Source of the DNA: Clostridiales bacterium
Lineage (GTDB): Bacteria; Bacillota; Clostridia; Oscillospirales; CAG-272
Length of the DNA: 64,000 bases
Assembly: GCA_012800735.1 (NCBI GenBank)
Contig: JAAZIU010000019.1
Span: 1-64,000 of the forward strand
Direction: 5' to 3'
In this document: one piece after another, positions 50,538 to 60,516 of the stretch
How the letters are laid out: every line of letters begins with the position of its first letter
Numbering within the stretch: position 1 is the stretch's first letter
Position numbers and translations under genes: made by a program
Notes under the pieces: generated by a model
Seen by the model: only the letters and a program-made list of their open reading frames with translations
Told to the model about the DNA's origin: nothing
The model's database searches: none

Positions 50538-51461
50538 TCAAATAAGATTATACTTATTTACATACTTCGCCTGATAATCTTTCAGTTCCGGACAAGGATA
50601 TTCGGGGCAAAGCCGGCAGGAGGAAAGTCCCCGTTCAACGCTGCAGTTCCTGAACGGACACTCAAGGCAGAGATAAAAAATCCGTCCGCTTCTTCCGCCG
50701 TAACATACGATTTCTTCGGCCGGTATCTCCCGCCCGAATTGCTCTTTGTAAAACGCCCGCGATTTTTCGCGCAGCGAGTCGTCGTTTCTTATCGTTGCGG
50801 CGTATATCGCGCATTTCGAACAATCGTGACCGCAGAAGCAAAAGTTGTCTTTTCTTGCGACAAAAATATGCGCAAATTCGGTTTCAAAGCGTTCTTCAAG
50901 CGTAAGTCCGGAATATGCAATATTAGTCTCGGTTTCATCCGGTTTGTCGGGGAAAACCGATATTTTCAGATTTCCGTAATCAATGTAATCGCTTTGGTTT
51001 TTGTCCGTTGACAGAACAAAAAGTCCGCCGTCGTTTAAAAGACTCGCAGCTTTGACGACAGCCTCTGTTTTCCGCTCTATATGCATAAAGGTAAGCGACG
51101 AATAGATAACATCAAATGTTCTCTTGAAATCATGGCAAAGAAAATCCCCCGAGATAAGTTCAACATTCGGAATGTTTTTCAGTTTTATCTTCGCCCGCTC
51201 GATTGTTTTCGGAGAGATATCAATCCCGACAAAGCTGCCGCAAAGAGGAGCGGTTTGTATGGCAAGCCTGCCCGTACCGACGCCTATTTCAAGCGCGGAT
51301 TTTTCTTTTGTCAGCTGCAGCTTTGTCAAAAACACTCCGCCGTCCCATTTATTCATATGCTCTCTGAGCTGCGGCGGGTCATATACCGGGTCGCAGCCGT
51401 TATCGGCAAGAAAATCGTAATATCGGATAAGCTCTTGTTTTTGTTTGTCTTTGCCGTCCAT
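50538..51461 (-). CDS. SAM-dependent methyltransferase with C-terminal DUF3795 Cys-rich domain
   Basis: A 307-residue two-part protein. Residues about 1-200 are a class I methyltransferase with motif I ALEIGVGTGRLA, FVGIDISPKTI and a GGLFVLSTD strand. Residues about 215-307 hold a Cys-rich DUF3795 module: CFCGHDCSKC, CLECPFRNC, CRLCPEYPC, twelve or so Cys suggesting zinc or iron-sulfur ligation. The ATG at 51461 with AGGGAA upstream is preferred; the frame is open 75 bases further. The substrate is unknown; methylation of a small thiol or metalloid is speculation. It precedes the tRNA on the same strand but each has its own signals. Confidence 0.85.
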   Translation of the reverse strand: MDGKDKQKQELIRYYDFLADNGCDPVYDPPQLREHMNKWDGGVFLTKLQLTKEKSALEIGVGTGRLAIQTAPLCGSFVGIDISPKTIERAKIKLKNIPNVELISGDFLCHDFKRTFDVIYSSLTFMHIERKTEAVVKAASLLNDGGLFVLSTDKNQSDYIDYGNLKISVFPDKPDETETNIAYSGLTLEERFETEFAHIFVARKDNFCFCGHDCSKCAIYAATIRNDDSLREKSRAFYKEQFGREIPAEEIVCYGGRSGRIFYLCLECPFRNCSVERGLSSCRLCPEYPCPELKDYQAKYVNKYNLI

Positions 51462-51500
51462 AATATTCCCTGCGACTGTCTGTCGGCGTATATCCTGATG

Positions 51501-51534
51501 AAAAAAGAGAGGGAAAACCGGGGTTCTCCCTCTC
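51501..51534 (-). terminator. Terminator after ppdK
   Basis: GAGAGGG (51507-51513) pairs with CCCTCTC (51528-51534) with inner AACC/GGTT pairs; six T follow on the minus strand. It lies 18 bases beyond the ppdK stop. Confidence 0.9.
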
Positions 51535-51551
51535 AATGAGATTATATCTGA

Positions 51552-54188
51552 TTATTCGTCCTTAATGGCGGCCTGAGCGGCAGCGAGACGAGCGATCGGT
51601 ACGCGGAAGGGGCTGCAGGAAACATAGTCAAGACCAAGCTTGTGGCAGAACTCGACAGAGGACGGGTCGCCGCCATGTTCGCCGCATACTCCGATATGGA
51701 GGTTCGGGTTGGCGGGTCTGCCCAGCTCAACTGCCTTCTGCATCAGCATGCCTACGCCGTTCTGGTCAAGCCTTGCGAAGGGATCGCTTTCGAGAATCTT
51801 GTTTTCGTAATAGGAGTCGAGGAACTTTCCGGCGTCGTCGCGGGAGAATCCGAAAGTCATCTGAGTAAGGTCGTTGGTGCCGAAGCTGAAGAAGTCGGCC
51901 TCGGTAGCGATCTTATCGGCTGTAAGGGTGGCGCGCGGAATCTCGATCATCGTTCCGATCTCGTAGCTGAGGTCGATGCCTGCGGCTTTGATTTCGGCGT
52001 CGGCGGTTGCGACAACCGTCTTCTTGACGAACTTAAGTTCCTTAACTTCGGAGATAAGCGGAATCATAATCTCCGGCTTAACATCCCAGTCGGGATGCTT
52101 TTTCTTTGTGTTGATGGCAGCGCGGATAACGGCTCTTGTCTGCATCTCGGCTATTTCCGGATAGGTAACGGAAAGACGGCAGCCGCGGTGACCCATCATC
52201 GGGTTGAACTCGTGGAGAGATGCGATTATCTCTTTGATTTCCGTTACGGTCTTGTTCTTTGATTTAGCCAGCTTCTCGATTTCGGGTTCCTCGGTGGGAA
52301 GGAATTCGTGCAGCGGCGGGTCAAGGAAACGGATGGTAACGGGCGCGCCCTCAAGAGCCTCGTAAAGAGCCTCAAAGTCGCTCTGCTGATACGGCAGAAT
52401 CTTTTCAAGAGCTTCGCGGCGCTCTTCGACGGTGTCGGAGACGATCATCTCGCGGAACGCTTCGATGCGGTCGGCTTCGAAGAACATATGCTCGGTGCGG
52501 CAAAGGCCGATGCCTTCTGCGCCGAGTTCGCGGGCTTTCTTCGCGTCGGAGGGAGTGTCGGCGTTGGTGCGGACTCTGAGCTTGCGATATTTGTCGGCCC
52601 AATCCATGATGCGGCCGAATTCGCCGGCGATCTGCGCGTCAACGGTAGCGATGGCGCCTTCGTAGATGTAACCGGTGGTACCGTCAAGAGAAATAACGTC
52701 GCCTTCGCGGAAGGTCTTTCCGCCGAGGGTGAACTTCTTGTTTTCTTCGTCCATTATGATATCGCCGCAGCCGGAAACGCAGCACTTACCCATTCCGCGG
52801 GCAACAACCGCAGCGTGAGAAGTCATTCCGCCGCGAACGGTAAGAATGCCTTCTGCGGACTTCATGCCTGCGATGTCTTCGGGGGAAGTCTCAAGACGAA
52901 CAAGAATGACCTTCTTGCCGCTTTCGTTCCATTCTTCGGCTTCGTGAGCGGTAAAGACTACCTGACCGCTTGCGGCTCCCGGAGAAGCGCCAAGACCTCT
53001 GCCCAAAGGAGAAGCGGCCTTCAGAGCGTTGGTATCGAACTGCGGGTGAAGCAGGGTGTCAAGGTTGCGAGCGTCGATCATGGCGACCGCTTCCTTTTCG
53101 GAGCGCATTCCTTCGTCAACGAGGTCGCAGGCGATCTTAAGAGCCGCCTGAGCGGTGCGCTTGCCGTTACGGGTCTGGAGCATATAGAGTTTGCCGTCCT
53201 GAACGGTGAACTCCATGTCCTGCATGTCGCGGTAATGATGTTCAAGCGTATCGCAAACTTCGAGGAACTGCTTGTAAGCCTCCGGGAAGGTCTCTTCCAT
53301 GTGGCTTATATCCATCGGGGTGCGGACGCCGGCAACGACGTCTTCGCCCTGAGCGTTGGTAAGGTATTCGCCGTAAAGTCCCTTTTCGCCGGTTGCGGGG
53401 TCGCGGGTGAAGGCAACGCCGGTTCCGGAGTTGTCGTTGAGGTTGCCGAAGACCATCTGCTGTACGTTGACAGCGGTACCCCAGCTGTAAGGAATATCGT
53501 TGTCGCGGCGATAAATGTTGGCTCTGGGGTTATCCCAGGAGCGGAAAACTGCCTTTATCGACTCGAAAAGCTGAACTTTCGGATCGGACGGGAAATCTTC
53601 TCCGAGCTGCTGCTTGTATTCGGCCTTAAATTGTTCGGCGAGCTTTTTGAAATCGGCTGCGGTAAGGTCGGCGTCGTCTGTGATGCCGCGCTCATCTTTA
53701 AGCTCGTCTATTAAGGTCTCAAAATACTTCTTGCCCACGCCCATAACGACGTCGGAGAACATCTGAATGAAGCGGCGGTAGGAGTCATAAACAAAGCGCT
53801 CGTAATTCGGGTCGGGATTGTTCTTGAGCATGCCGGCGATAACTTCTTCGTTAAGGCCGAGGTTGAGGATTGTGTCCATCATACCGGGCATCGAGGCGCG
53901 GGAACCGGAGCGGATCGAAACCAGCAGCGGATCCTTGTGGTCGCCGAACTTTTTGCCGGTGACTTCTTCCATCTTTTTGATGTTTTCTGTGATTTCGGCA
54001 ACGATGGAGTCATTTATCTGACGGCCGTCCTCATAAAACTGAGTGCAGGCTTCGGTGGTAATAATGAAGCCCTGGGGAATCGGGAGACCGATTCTTGTCA
54101 TTTCGGCAAGGTTGGCGCCCTTTCCGCCAAGCAATTCGCGCATAGTCGCGTTGCCCTCGGAAAACTGGTATACGAATTTTTTGCTCAT
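51552..54188 (-). CDS. ppdK: Pyruvate, phosphate dikinase
   Basis: An 878-residue enzyme interconverting pyruvate, ATP and phosphate with PEP, AMP and pyrophosphate, central to energy-sparing glycolysis in anaerobes. The N-terminal ATP-grasp domain starts LLGGKGANLAEMTRIGLPIPQGF; the phosphohistidine domain has GGMTSHAAVVARGMGKCCVSGCG; the C-terminal PEP/pyruvate barrel ends GVCGEHGGDPSSVEFCHKLGLDYVSCSPFRVPIARLAAAQA. Length is standard. GGAGG lies 12 bases before the ATG, further than usual. Monocistronic with its own terminator; a TATAAT-like box is seen upstream at 54250-54256. Confidence 0.97.
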   Translation of the reverse strand: MSKKFVYQFSEGNATMRELLGGKGANLAEMTRIGLPIPQGFIITTEACTQFYEDGRQINDSIVAEITENIKKMEEVTGKKFGDHKDPLLVSIRSGSRASMPGMMDTILNLGLNEEVIAGMLKNNPDPNYERFVYDSYRRFIQMFSDVVMGVGKKYFETLIDELKDERGITDDADLTAADFKKLAEQFKAEYKQQLGEDFPSDPKVQLFESIKAVFRSWDNPRANIYRRDNDIPYSWGTAVNVQQMVFGNLNDNSGTGVAFTRDPATGEKGLYGEYLTNAQGEDVVAGVRTPMDISHMEETFPEAYKQFLEVCDTLEHHYRDMQDMEFTVQDGKLYMLQTRNGKRTAQAALKIACDLVDEGMRSEKEAVAMIDARNLDTLLHPQFDTNALKAASPLGRGLGASPGAASGQVVFTAHEAEEWNESGKKVILVRLETSPEDIAGMKSAEGILTVRGGMTSHAAVVARGMGKCCVSGCGDIIMDEENKKFTLGGKTFREGDVISLDGTTGYIYEGAIATVDAQIAGEFGRIMDWADKYRKLRVRTNADTPSDAKKARELGAEGIGLCRTEHMFFEADRIEAFREMIVSDTVEERREALEKILPYQQSDFEALYEALEGAPVTIRFLDPPLHEFLPTEEPEIEKLAKSKNKTVTEIKEIIASLHEFNPMMGHRGCRLSVTYPEIAEMQTRAVIRAAINTKKKHPDWDVKPEIMIPLISEVKELKFVKKTVVATADAEIKAAGIDLSYEIGTMIEIPRATLTADKIATEADFFSFGTNDLTQMTFGFSRDDAGKFLDSYYENKILESDPFARLDQNGVGMLMQKAVELGRPANPNLHIGVCGEHGGDPSSVEFCHKLGLDYVSCSPFRVPIARLAAAQAAIKDE

Positions 54189-54339
54189 CTGGGAATATAA
54201 CCTCCACTAATAATGTTTTTGTTTTTGATATTAATTGCACTACCAAATATTATATCATAACAGATGTTATTTTTTCCACTCAAACAATGTAAATATTTAC
54301 AAAAGAATTTGTATTTTTCTGACCTTTAGCGCCTCCCGC

Positions 54340-54368
54340 TTGAAAAGTTCATCATTGTGTGGTACAAT
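54340..54368 (+). promoter_or_regulatory. Promoter for the pth-mfd operon
   Basis: TTGAAA (54340-54345), 17 bases, TACAAT (54363-54368), 35 bases before the GTG start of pth. Confidence 0.82.
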
Positions 54369-54402
54369 ATCTTTATGTAAGGTATGTTAAAAGGCTTTTA
54401 CC

Positions 54403-55035
54403 GTGACAGATATTTTCGAACTTTTCCGCCGGATATCTTCCGGCAATGTGTCTGAACAGAAAACCGGGGCATTTGAATTCATCGTTTGCGGCCTCGGCAA
54501 TCCCGGACTTGAATACTCCCGCACCCGGCACAACGCCGGGTTTATTGCCGTTGACAAAATCGCTGCCGAAAAAGGCTTTAAAATCGACCGCTCGAAATTC
54601 TCCGCTTTAACGGGAGAGTGTATGATAGCCGGAAAGAGAACGCTTTTCATGAAGCCGATGACTTACATGAACGAATCCGGCGTTGCGGTAAAGGCGGCGG
54701 CAGATTTTTACAAGATTCCCTCCGAGAGAATCATCGTCGTTCAGGACGACGCCGCGCTTGAGCCGGGGCGGATGAGAATCCGCCGAAAAGGCTCCGACGG
54801 CGGTCAAAAGGGGATAAGAAGCATTATCGAGCATTTAGGCTCCGACGCCTTCATAAGGATAAAATTAGGAGTCGGCGCGCCGCCGGATCCGGGGAATATG
54901 GTAAACTGGGTTTTAGGCGTAATGCCGTCGGAGGACGCGGTGAAATTCAACGAGCGGATAAACGAAACTCCGGCAGCCATCGAAACTATAATCAGCGGAG
55001 ATATCGAAGGCGCCATGCAAAAATACAACAACTGA
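54403..55035 (+). CDS. pth: Peptidyl-tRNA hydrolase
   Basis: A 210-residue enzyme that releases peptides from stalled peptidyl-tRNA. The catalytic region GLGNPGLEYSRTRHNAGF (with Asn and His) is at about residues 32-49, and VVQDDAALEPGRMRIRRKGSDGGQKGIRSI keeps the Asp and glycine-rich positions. A 25-residue N-terminal extension is longer than in E. coli. The start is GTG with AAGG eight bases ahead; no nearer ATG keeps the conserved N-terminus. Ten bases to mfd. Confidence 0.95.
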   Translation: MTDIFELFRRISSGNVSEQKTGAFEFIVCGLGNPGLEYSRTRHNAGFIAVDKIAAEKGFKIDRSKFSALTGECMIAGKRTLFMKPMTYMNESGVAVKAAADFYKIPSERIIVVQDDAALEPGRMRIRRKGSDGGQKGIRSIIEHLGSDAFIRIKLGVGAPPDPGNMVNWVLGVMPSEDAVKFNERINETPAAIETIISGDIEGAMQKYNN

Positions 55036-55045
55036 AAAGGAACCG

Positions 55046-58000
55046 ATGAACAACGTATCAAAAGGCAAAATCGAGGAGGGGCAAAGGGCGGGACTGTTTT
55101 ATGCTCCCGTTGCGGCAAGCGGGGAATACAAGGGCTTTTTATCGAATTTATATACTCAATTACGATCGCCAAAGCCGCTGCCGATGCTGGTCTCCGGTCT
55201 TTGCGACGGCGCGCGCACCGCGTTTTATCTGGCTTTAGCTTCAGAGCTCCGGGAGAAATTCGGCCGGGGCTTTCTCGCCGTTGTGCCGGAGGAAAAGGAC
55301 GCCCTCCGCATCTCAAACGCCTTTGCCGATTGCGGAATGAAAGCGCTCATATATCCGATGCGCGATTTCGTTTATCGAAATATGGTTTCATCACATGAAT
55401 ACGAACACGAGCGGATCGCCGCGCTTGACGCCGTCGTCCGCGACGATTACGATATAGTCCTGACCACTCCGGACGCCGCGGTTCAATACACCATGCCCCG
55501 TTCGGCGCTTGCCGCGTCAACCGCCGTTGTGTCGGTCGACGGCGAAAATTCCGTCTGGGATATAGAAAAACTGACCGAGTATCTTGTAGGCGCGGGATAT
55601 GTAAGAACGGATATGGTCGACGGCGTCGGCGGCTTTTCGGTTCGCGGCGGAATTGTCGACATCTGGCCGCCGCACGCGCCGAATCCCGTCAGAATTGATT
55701 TCTTCGGCGATGAAATCGAGCAGATGTCCGTTTTCGACATGATGACCCAGCGCACGATAGAGAAAATAGATAGAGTATATCTCACTCCGGCGCGGGAAAT
55801 CATGATAACAAAAGAAAAGCGCGCAGAGCTTGCAAAAGCGCTTTCCGCTCAGCTTGCATATATAGATAAGGCGGCGATATCTTCCGAAAAGCTTTCTGCC
55901 GAAGTGAAGATAGCGGCGCGCAAATCAGCGCAAAACGAGCTTGAAGCGCTAAACTCCGGACTTGACATCAACTTCGGCGACAAATATATAAACCTTATTT
56001 ACGACGAGCGCGTCTGCCTGCTTGATTATTTTGACGGGAATATAATAGCCGTTCAGGAAAAAAACGCGGTAAGCGAGAGGTTGAAAGGTTTTGCGTGGCA
56101 TCAGGAGCAGCAAATAAAGGAGCTGCTCGCCGAATATTCCGTCGATGCGAAATACGCCGAATATTCGCTTTCCGTTGATGATTTTAACTACCGGATTCTG
56201 AATTCTCCGTCGTTTTTCGTTGACAACTTCACCTCCGGCGCAGGAATGAAACTTTCCGGAATATACAGCTTCAACACCCGCCAGACCCCGTCGTATTCGG
56301 GCAAGCCGGAGCTTTTGCTTGAAGACCTCGCCGGTCTTTCCGCCGCCGGGCGCGAAGTGCTTTTGATGACGGAAAGCGAAACCGCGGCTAAAGCTGCAAA
56401 GAACCTGCTGGACGATAAAGATATCCCCTGTGTGATAAACACCAAAGATGAGTTTATACCCGGTTTGCCGAACATAATATACGGCGTAAATATCGGCGGA
56501 TTTGAGATATTATCCTCGAATTTCGCCTCCCTTTCGTTATACGCGAATCCGAATTCGCTCAGCCGTGTATCGTCTGCCAAAAAGAAGCGCCCGGGCAAAA
56601 AATCTGCGCGTGAGCGGATAATGAGCTACGCCGACCTTTCGCAGGGAGATCTTGTGGTTCATGTCACCCACGGCATCGGCCGCTATATCGGTCTCGATAC
56701 TTTGACGATGGACGGCGTGACCCGCGATTACATGAAGATACAATACGCCGGAACCGACAAATTGTATCTGCCCTGCGACCAGCTCGACATGGTGTCGAAA
56801 TACATCGGTACCGGCGGCGACGACAGTCTTGCAAAACTTTCGAGGATGGGCGGCACCGACTGGACAAAGGCAAAAAACAAAGCGAAAGGCGCGGCGAAGG
56901 AGATGGCAAAGCAGCTGATAAAGCTATACGCCGAGCGGATGAAGCTGCCGGGCTTTGCGTTTTATCCGGACGACGATATGCAGCTTCAGTTTGAAAGCGC
57001 CTTTGAGTATGAAGAAACCGAAGGACAGCTCGAAGCGTCGCGGGAGATCAAGGCGGACATGGAGAAAAAATACCCGATGGATCGCCTTCTCTGCGGAGAC
57101 GTCGGCTTCGGCAAGACCGAAGTCGCCCTGAGAGCCGCCTTTAAAGCGGTAAGCAGCGGCAAGCAAGTGGTATTGCTCGTTCCGACCACCATTCTTGCAA
57201 TGCAGCATTATCAGACGATACTCAGCCGTATGCGCGGATATCCGGTCACGGCGGAGATGCTTTCCCGCTTCCGCACCGCAAAACAGCAGGCGGAGATAGT
57301 AAGACGGGTTCGCCGCGGCGAGATAGATATTCTTGTCGGCACGCACAGAGTGCTTTCAAAGGATATCGAGTTTAAAAATTTAGGACTTGTCATTGTCGAC
57401 GAGGAGCAGCGCTTCGGCGTCGCTCAGAAAGAGAAGCTCAAGCAGCTCACAAGAAATGTCGACGTCCTGACATTAACCGCGACGCCGATACCGCGTACCC
57501 TCAACATGGCAATGTCCGGCATCCGCGACATGTCTATCTTGGAAGAAGCTCCCGGCGACCGGCTGCCGGTGCAGACTTATGTCCTCGAATACGACGACGG
57601 CATCATAGCGGAGGCGCTCAAAAAAGAGCTGAGACGAGGCGGGCAGGTCTTTTATCTTCACAACCGCGTCGAAACAATATACGAGACTGCGGCGAGGGTC
57701 AAAATCCTCTGTCCGGAGGCGCGGGTAGTCACAGCGCACGGGAAGATGGAAAAAGAAGAGCTTTCCGACATCTGGCAGGCGATGGTCGAAGGCGAAGTAG
57801 ATATATTGGTGTCGACGACGATAATCGAGACCGGCGTTGACGTACCTAACGCAAACACGCTTGTTATAGAGCACGCCGATGATATGGGGCTCTCTCAGCT
57901 GCATCAGATCCGCGGAAGAGTCGGCCGCTCCTCCCGCCGCGCTTACGCTTATCTTACCTTTTCGCGCGGCAAGGTGCTTACCGAGATAGCCGCAAAGCGT

Positions 58001-58675
58001 CTGTCCGCGATAAGAGACTATACCGAGTTCGGCTCCGGATTTAAGATAGCCATGCGCGACCTTGAAATCCGCGGCGCCGGCAATCTCCTCGGAGCCGAGC
58101 AGCACGGGCATATCTCCAGCGTCGGCTACGACCTGTATATGAAGATTCTTAACGAAGCCATACTTGAGGAAAAGGGCGCAGTCGTTGAAGAAAAAAAGGA
58201 ATGCGCCGTAAACATAAAAGTCACGGCATATATTCCGGAAAGCTATATTCAGAACTCAAATCAGCGCATCGACGCATATAAAAAGATATCCGGCATCGAA
58301 AATGAAGAAGATTTTTCCGATATAACCGACGAGCTTCTGGACAGATGGGGGAATTTGCCGACGGAGGTTTCAAATCTCCTTCAGATATCGCTTATCCGCG
58401 GTCTCGGAACAAAAAGCGGGATGGAGAAGATATCCTGGGAGGGGGTAAATATCACCTTTCTTCCGTATAAGGCGGAAATCGCCGTCTGGACGGAGCTGGC
58501 ATCCGACTCCCGTAACAAGGGGCGGATACTGATGAACGTCGGCGTAAAGCCATATATTCAGTTCAGAATGAAGCGCGGAGAAGACGTGCTTGAAATGACG
58601 CTTCTGACGCTGAAAAGATACTTAAAAATCGCCGCGGGGAAAGCCTCAGGCGGGAAAACGGAGGCTGCGAAATGA
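55046..58675 (+). CDS. mfd: Transcription-repair coupling factor
   Basis: A 1209-residue Mfd. Order: UvrB-like N-terminal region (30-330), RNA-polymerase-interacting domain with SQGDLVVHVTHGIGRYIGLDTL (about 545-566), and superfamily 2 translocase with LLCGDVGFGKTEVALRAAFKA, VDEEQRFGVAQKEKL, TATPIPRTLNMAMSG and HQIRGRVGRSSRRAYAY. It dislodges stalled RNA polymerase and recruits UvrA. Length is close to the B. subtilis protein. Its TGA overlaps the next ATG by four bases (ATGA). Confidence 0.97.
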   Translation: MNNVSKGKIEEGQRAGLFYAPVAASGEYKGFLSNLYTQLRSPKPLPMLVSGLCDGARTAFYLALASELREKFGRGFLAVVPEEKDALRISNAFADCGMKALIYPMRDFVYRNMVSSHEYEHERIAALDAVVRDDYDIVLTTPDAAVQYTMPRSALAASTAVVSVDGENSVWDIEKLTEYLVGAGYVRTDMVDGVGGFSVRGGIVDIWPPHAPNPVRIDFFGDEIEQMSVFDMMTQRTIEKIDRVYLTPAREIMITKEKRAELAKALSAQLAYIDKAAISSEKLSAEVKIAARKSAQNELEALNSGLDINFGDKYINLIYDERVCLLDYFDGNIIAVQEKNAVSERLKGFAWHQEQQIKELLAEYSVDAKYAEYSLSVDDFNYRILNSPSFFVDNFTSGAGMKLSGIYSFNTRQTPSYSGKPELLLEDLAGLSAAGREVLLMTESETAAKAAKNLLDDKDIPCVINTKDEFIPGLPNIIYGVNIGGFEILSSNFASLSLYANPNSLSRVSSAKKKRPGKKSARERIMSYADLSQGDLVVHVTHGIGRYIGLDTLTMDGVTRDYMKIQYAGTDKLYLPCDQLDMVSKYIGTGGDDSLAKLSRMGGTDWTKAKNKAKGAAKEMAKQLIKLYAERMKLPGFAFYPDDDMQLQFESAFEYEETEGQLEASREIKADMEKKYPMDRLLCGDVGFGKTEVALRAAFKAVSSGKQVVLLVPTTILAMQHYQTILSRMRGYPVTAEMLSRFRTAKQQAEIVRRVRRGEIDILVGTHRVLSKDIEFKNLGLVIVDEEQRFGVAQKEKLKQLTRNVDVLTLTATPIPRTLNMAMSGIRDMSILEEAPGDRLPVQTYVLEYDDGIIAEALKKELRRGGQVFYLHNRVETIYETAARVKILCPEARVVTAHGKMEKEELSDIWQAMVEGEVDILVSTTIIETGVDVPNANTLVIEHADDMGLSQLHQIRGRVGRSSRRAYAYLTFSRGKVLTEIAAKRLSAIRDYTEFGSGFKIAMRDLEIRGAGNLLGAEQHGHISSVGYDLYMKILNEAILEEKGAVVEEKKECAVNIKVTAYIPESYIQNSNQRIDAYKKISGIENEEDFSDITDELLDRWGNLPTEVSNLLQISLIRGLGTKSGMEKISWEGVNITFLPYKAEIAVWTELASDSRNKGRILMNVGVKPYIQFRMKRGEDVLEMTLLTLKRYLKIAAGKASGGKTEAAK

Positions 58676-59766
58676 TAAAACAGAAATGTTGTTATAAAAT
58701 TACGGATAAAGCCGTGAAAACCGCAATGAAAATAAGACTGCGCTTAACGGCTGTCTTTGCGGCCGTTATGCTGATCGCGCAGCTTTTATCCGGATGCGGA
58801 GCCGGCAAGCCCGCAATGAAATACGGCAAAGCCGAAATCTCCGACCGTATCTACCGCTATATGCTTATGAATTCAATGGAGTATTACCTTGAAAGTCTCA
58901 GCGGAGCGGAAAACACGCCTGAATTCTGGGATCAGTCCGCCGCGGACGGCATGACGCTCCGGCAGTTTCTCGAAGCGGACGTCGAAAAAAGCGTGAAGAC
59001 GCTGTTGGTGGCGGTAAGTCTCTTTGAAGATTCCGGCATGAAGCTTTCCCCGGAAGCCGAAGCAAATGTGGACTCGGACATACAGGACATCGCCGACTCA
59101 TACGGCTCAAAGCCGGAGATGAACGCGGATCTCGGCAGATACGGCATAAATGCCGACATCCTTCGGGAAATCTTCATAATGCAGGAGAAAGAGCAGGCGC
59201 TTTACAATTTTTATTACGGCGATAACGGGATTATGCTGCCGACGGATGAGGAGCTTGACGCCTATTACAAGGAAAATTATATCTGCATCAAATATATCTC
59301 CCTTCATCTTTACAAAAGCGCCGAGGGTGTTGACGGTCTTTTCGCGATGACCGACGAAGAAAAGCAGGAGGTATATTCTCTTGCCGAACAGCTGCTGGCG
59401 GAAGCGAAATCGGGAGCGGATTTTGACGCTCTCATGGCCGAGTATAACCAAGATGACTTGTCGGCATATCCCGGCGGTGTTTATCTTGCGAGTACCGACC
59501 GCGGCTACGATATCGTCGACCGGGCGTTCCTGATTGACATCGGCGGAACGGAGCTGGTAGAACAGGAAAAAGCGTTATATATAGTCAGGCGGCTGGAGCT
59601 TGAAGACTCCGCGTATATGTCGGACACATCGGGACAATTCGGCAATCTCGTCGATAAATGCTGCGAACAGCTGTATTTCAAAGCCTTATCGGAGCACCAC
59701 GGCGAGGTTGAAGTTGACTATGATATAATAGCGTCGATAGGCGAATCTGTCTTTGCGGCGGGATAA
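58672..59766 (+). CDS. Parvulin-like peptidylprolyl isomerase lipoprotein
   Basis: A 364-residue exported protein with lipobox LLSGC (Cys42 from the coupled ATG). A SurA/PrsA-like helical N-domain (about 50-200) is followed by a parvulin-type region (about 210-330) with DFDALMAEYNQDDLSAYPGGVYL, DRGYDIVDRAF and ALYIVRRLEL. It would help fold secreted proteins at the outer membrane face. The ATG at 58672 has GGAGG seven bases before it and overlaps mfd; a later in-frame ATG (58726) would give a shorter, more typical signal peptide but has no good ribosome site. Confidence 0.83.
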   Translation: MIKQKCCYKITDKAVKTAMKIRLRLTAVFAAVMLIAQLLSGCGAGKPAMKYGKAEISDRIYRYMLMNSMEYYLESLSGAENTPEFWDQSAADGMTLRQFLEADVEKSVKTLLVAVSLFEDSGMKLSPEAEANVDSDIQDIADSYGSKPEMNADLGRYGINADILREIFIMQEKEQALYNFYYGDNGIMLPTDEELDAYYKENYICIKYISLHLYKSAEGVDGLFAMTDEEKQEVYSLAEQLLAEAKSGADFDALMAEYNQDDLSAYPGGVYLASTDRGYDIVDRAFLIDIGGTELVEQEKALYIVRRLELEDSAYMSDTSGQFGNLVDKCCEQLYFKALSEHHGEVEVDYDIIASIGESVFAAG

Positions 59767-59850
59767 AGCGGCGCGTCGTAAATTATTGTACAAAAATACC
59801 GTTTGATCGCCCGCCGTAATTGGGAAGATATACAAAATTATAAACGGCTC

Positions 59851-59879
59851 TTGCATTTCTCTCGGAAAAGTGGTATAAT
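59851..59879 (+). promoter_or_regulatory. Promoter for the rimP-nusA-infB operon
   Basis: TTGCAT (59851-59856), 17 bases, TATAAT (59874-59879), 88 bases before rimP. The leader contains a GC-poor stretch without obvious hairpin. Confidence 0.82.
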
Positions 59880-59967
59880 ATACCAAAGATTGTAGAACGG
59901 GAATGAAGAGCAGGGCGACTTGCTCTTCATATTTTTAAGGCGGATTTGCCGCCGGTGAGTAGTAAAA

Positions 59968-60516
59968 ATGTCGGAAAAGATAAATGACAGGGCCGAAAGC
60001 CCGAAAACAGAAGAGACCAAAAAAAGAAGACTTTCCTCCGCCGAAATTGCGCAAGTCGCCCGTGAAATCGGAGAGCCGGCGGCAGAATCCCTCGGGCTGT
60101 ATCTCTGGGACTGCATATATTCAAAAGAGGGCCGCGAATGGGTTCTGACCTACCAGATCGATTCCGACGATGGAGTCACCCTCGACGACTGCGAAGCCTT
60201 TTATAACGCGGTCGACCCGCTGCTTGACCGCGCGGATCCCATTGACGGCTCATATAATCTTTCGGTTTCGAGCCCGGGAATTGAGAGGAATATAAGAACG
60301 CCCGAGCATTACGAAGCCTGCGTAGGTGTAAAGATAAGGGTAAAGCTTTATGCGGCCGTTGACGGCAGAAAAATAATAGTCGGGCTGCTTACCGCTTTCG
60401 ACGAAGAGCGGAAAACCATCGTTTTAAACGACGGTTCGTCCGATATAGAACTGCCGCTGGATACAATATCCCGGGCGAATGTGTATTATGATTTTGAGGA
60501 AGATTTGAAAAAATGA
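59968..60516 (+). CDS. rimP: Ribosome maturation factor RimP
   Basis: A 182-residue protein needed for 30S assembly. A Lys/Glu-rich N-terminal 25 residues precede the RimP_N domain (GLYLWDCIYSKEGREWVLTYQI; DGVTLDDCEAFYNAVDPLLD) and the SSPGIERNIRTPEHYEACVGVKIRVKL signature, followed by the SH3-like C-domain. First gene of the operon; its stop overlaps nusA by four bases. Confidence 0.95.
   Translation: MSEKINDRAESPKTEETKKRRLSSAEIAQVAREIGEPAAESLGLYLWDCIYSKEGREWVLTYQIDSDDGVTLDDCEAFYNAVDPLLDRADPIDGSYNLSVSSPGIERNIRTPEHYEACVGVKIRVKLYAAVDGRKIIVGLLTAFDEERKTIVLNDGSSDIELPLDTISRANVYYDFEEDLKK

Noticed and set aside
52308-53714. Plus-strand frame of 468 codons
   Set aside because: Antisense to ppdK; composition follows from the third-codon GC pattern of the opposite strand.
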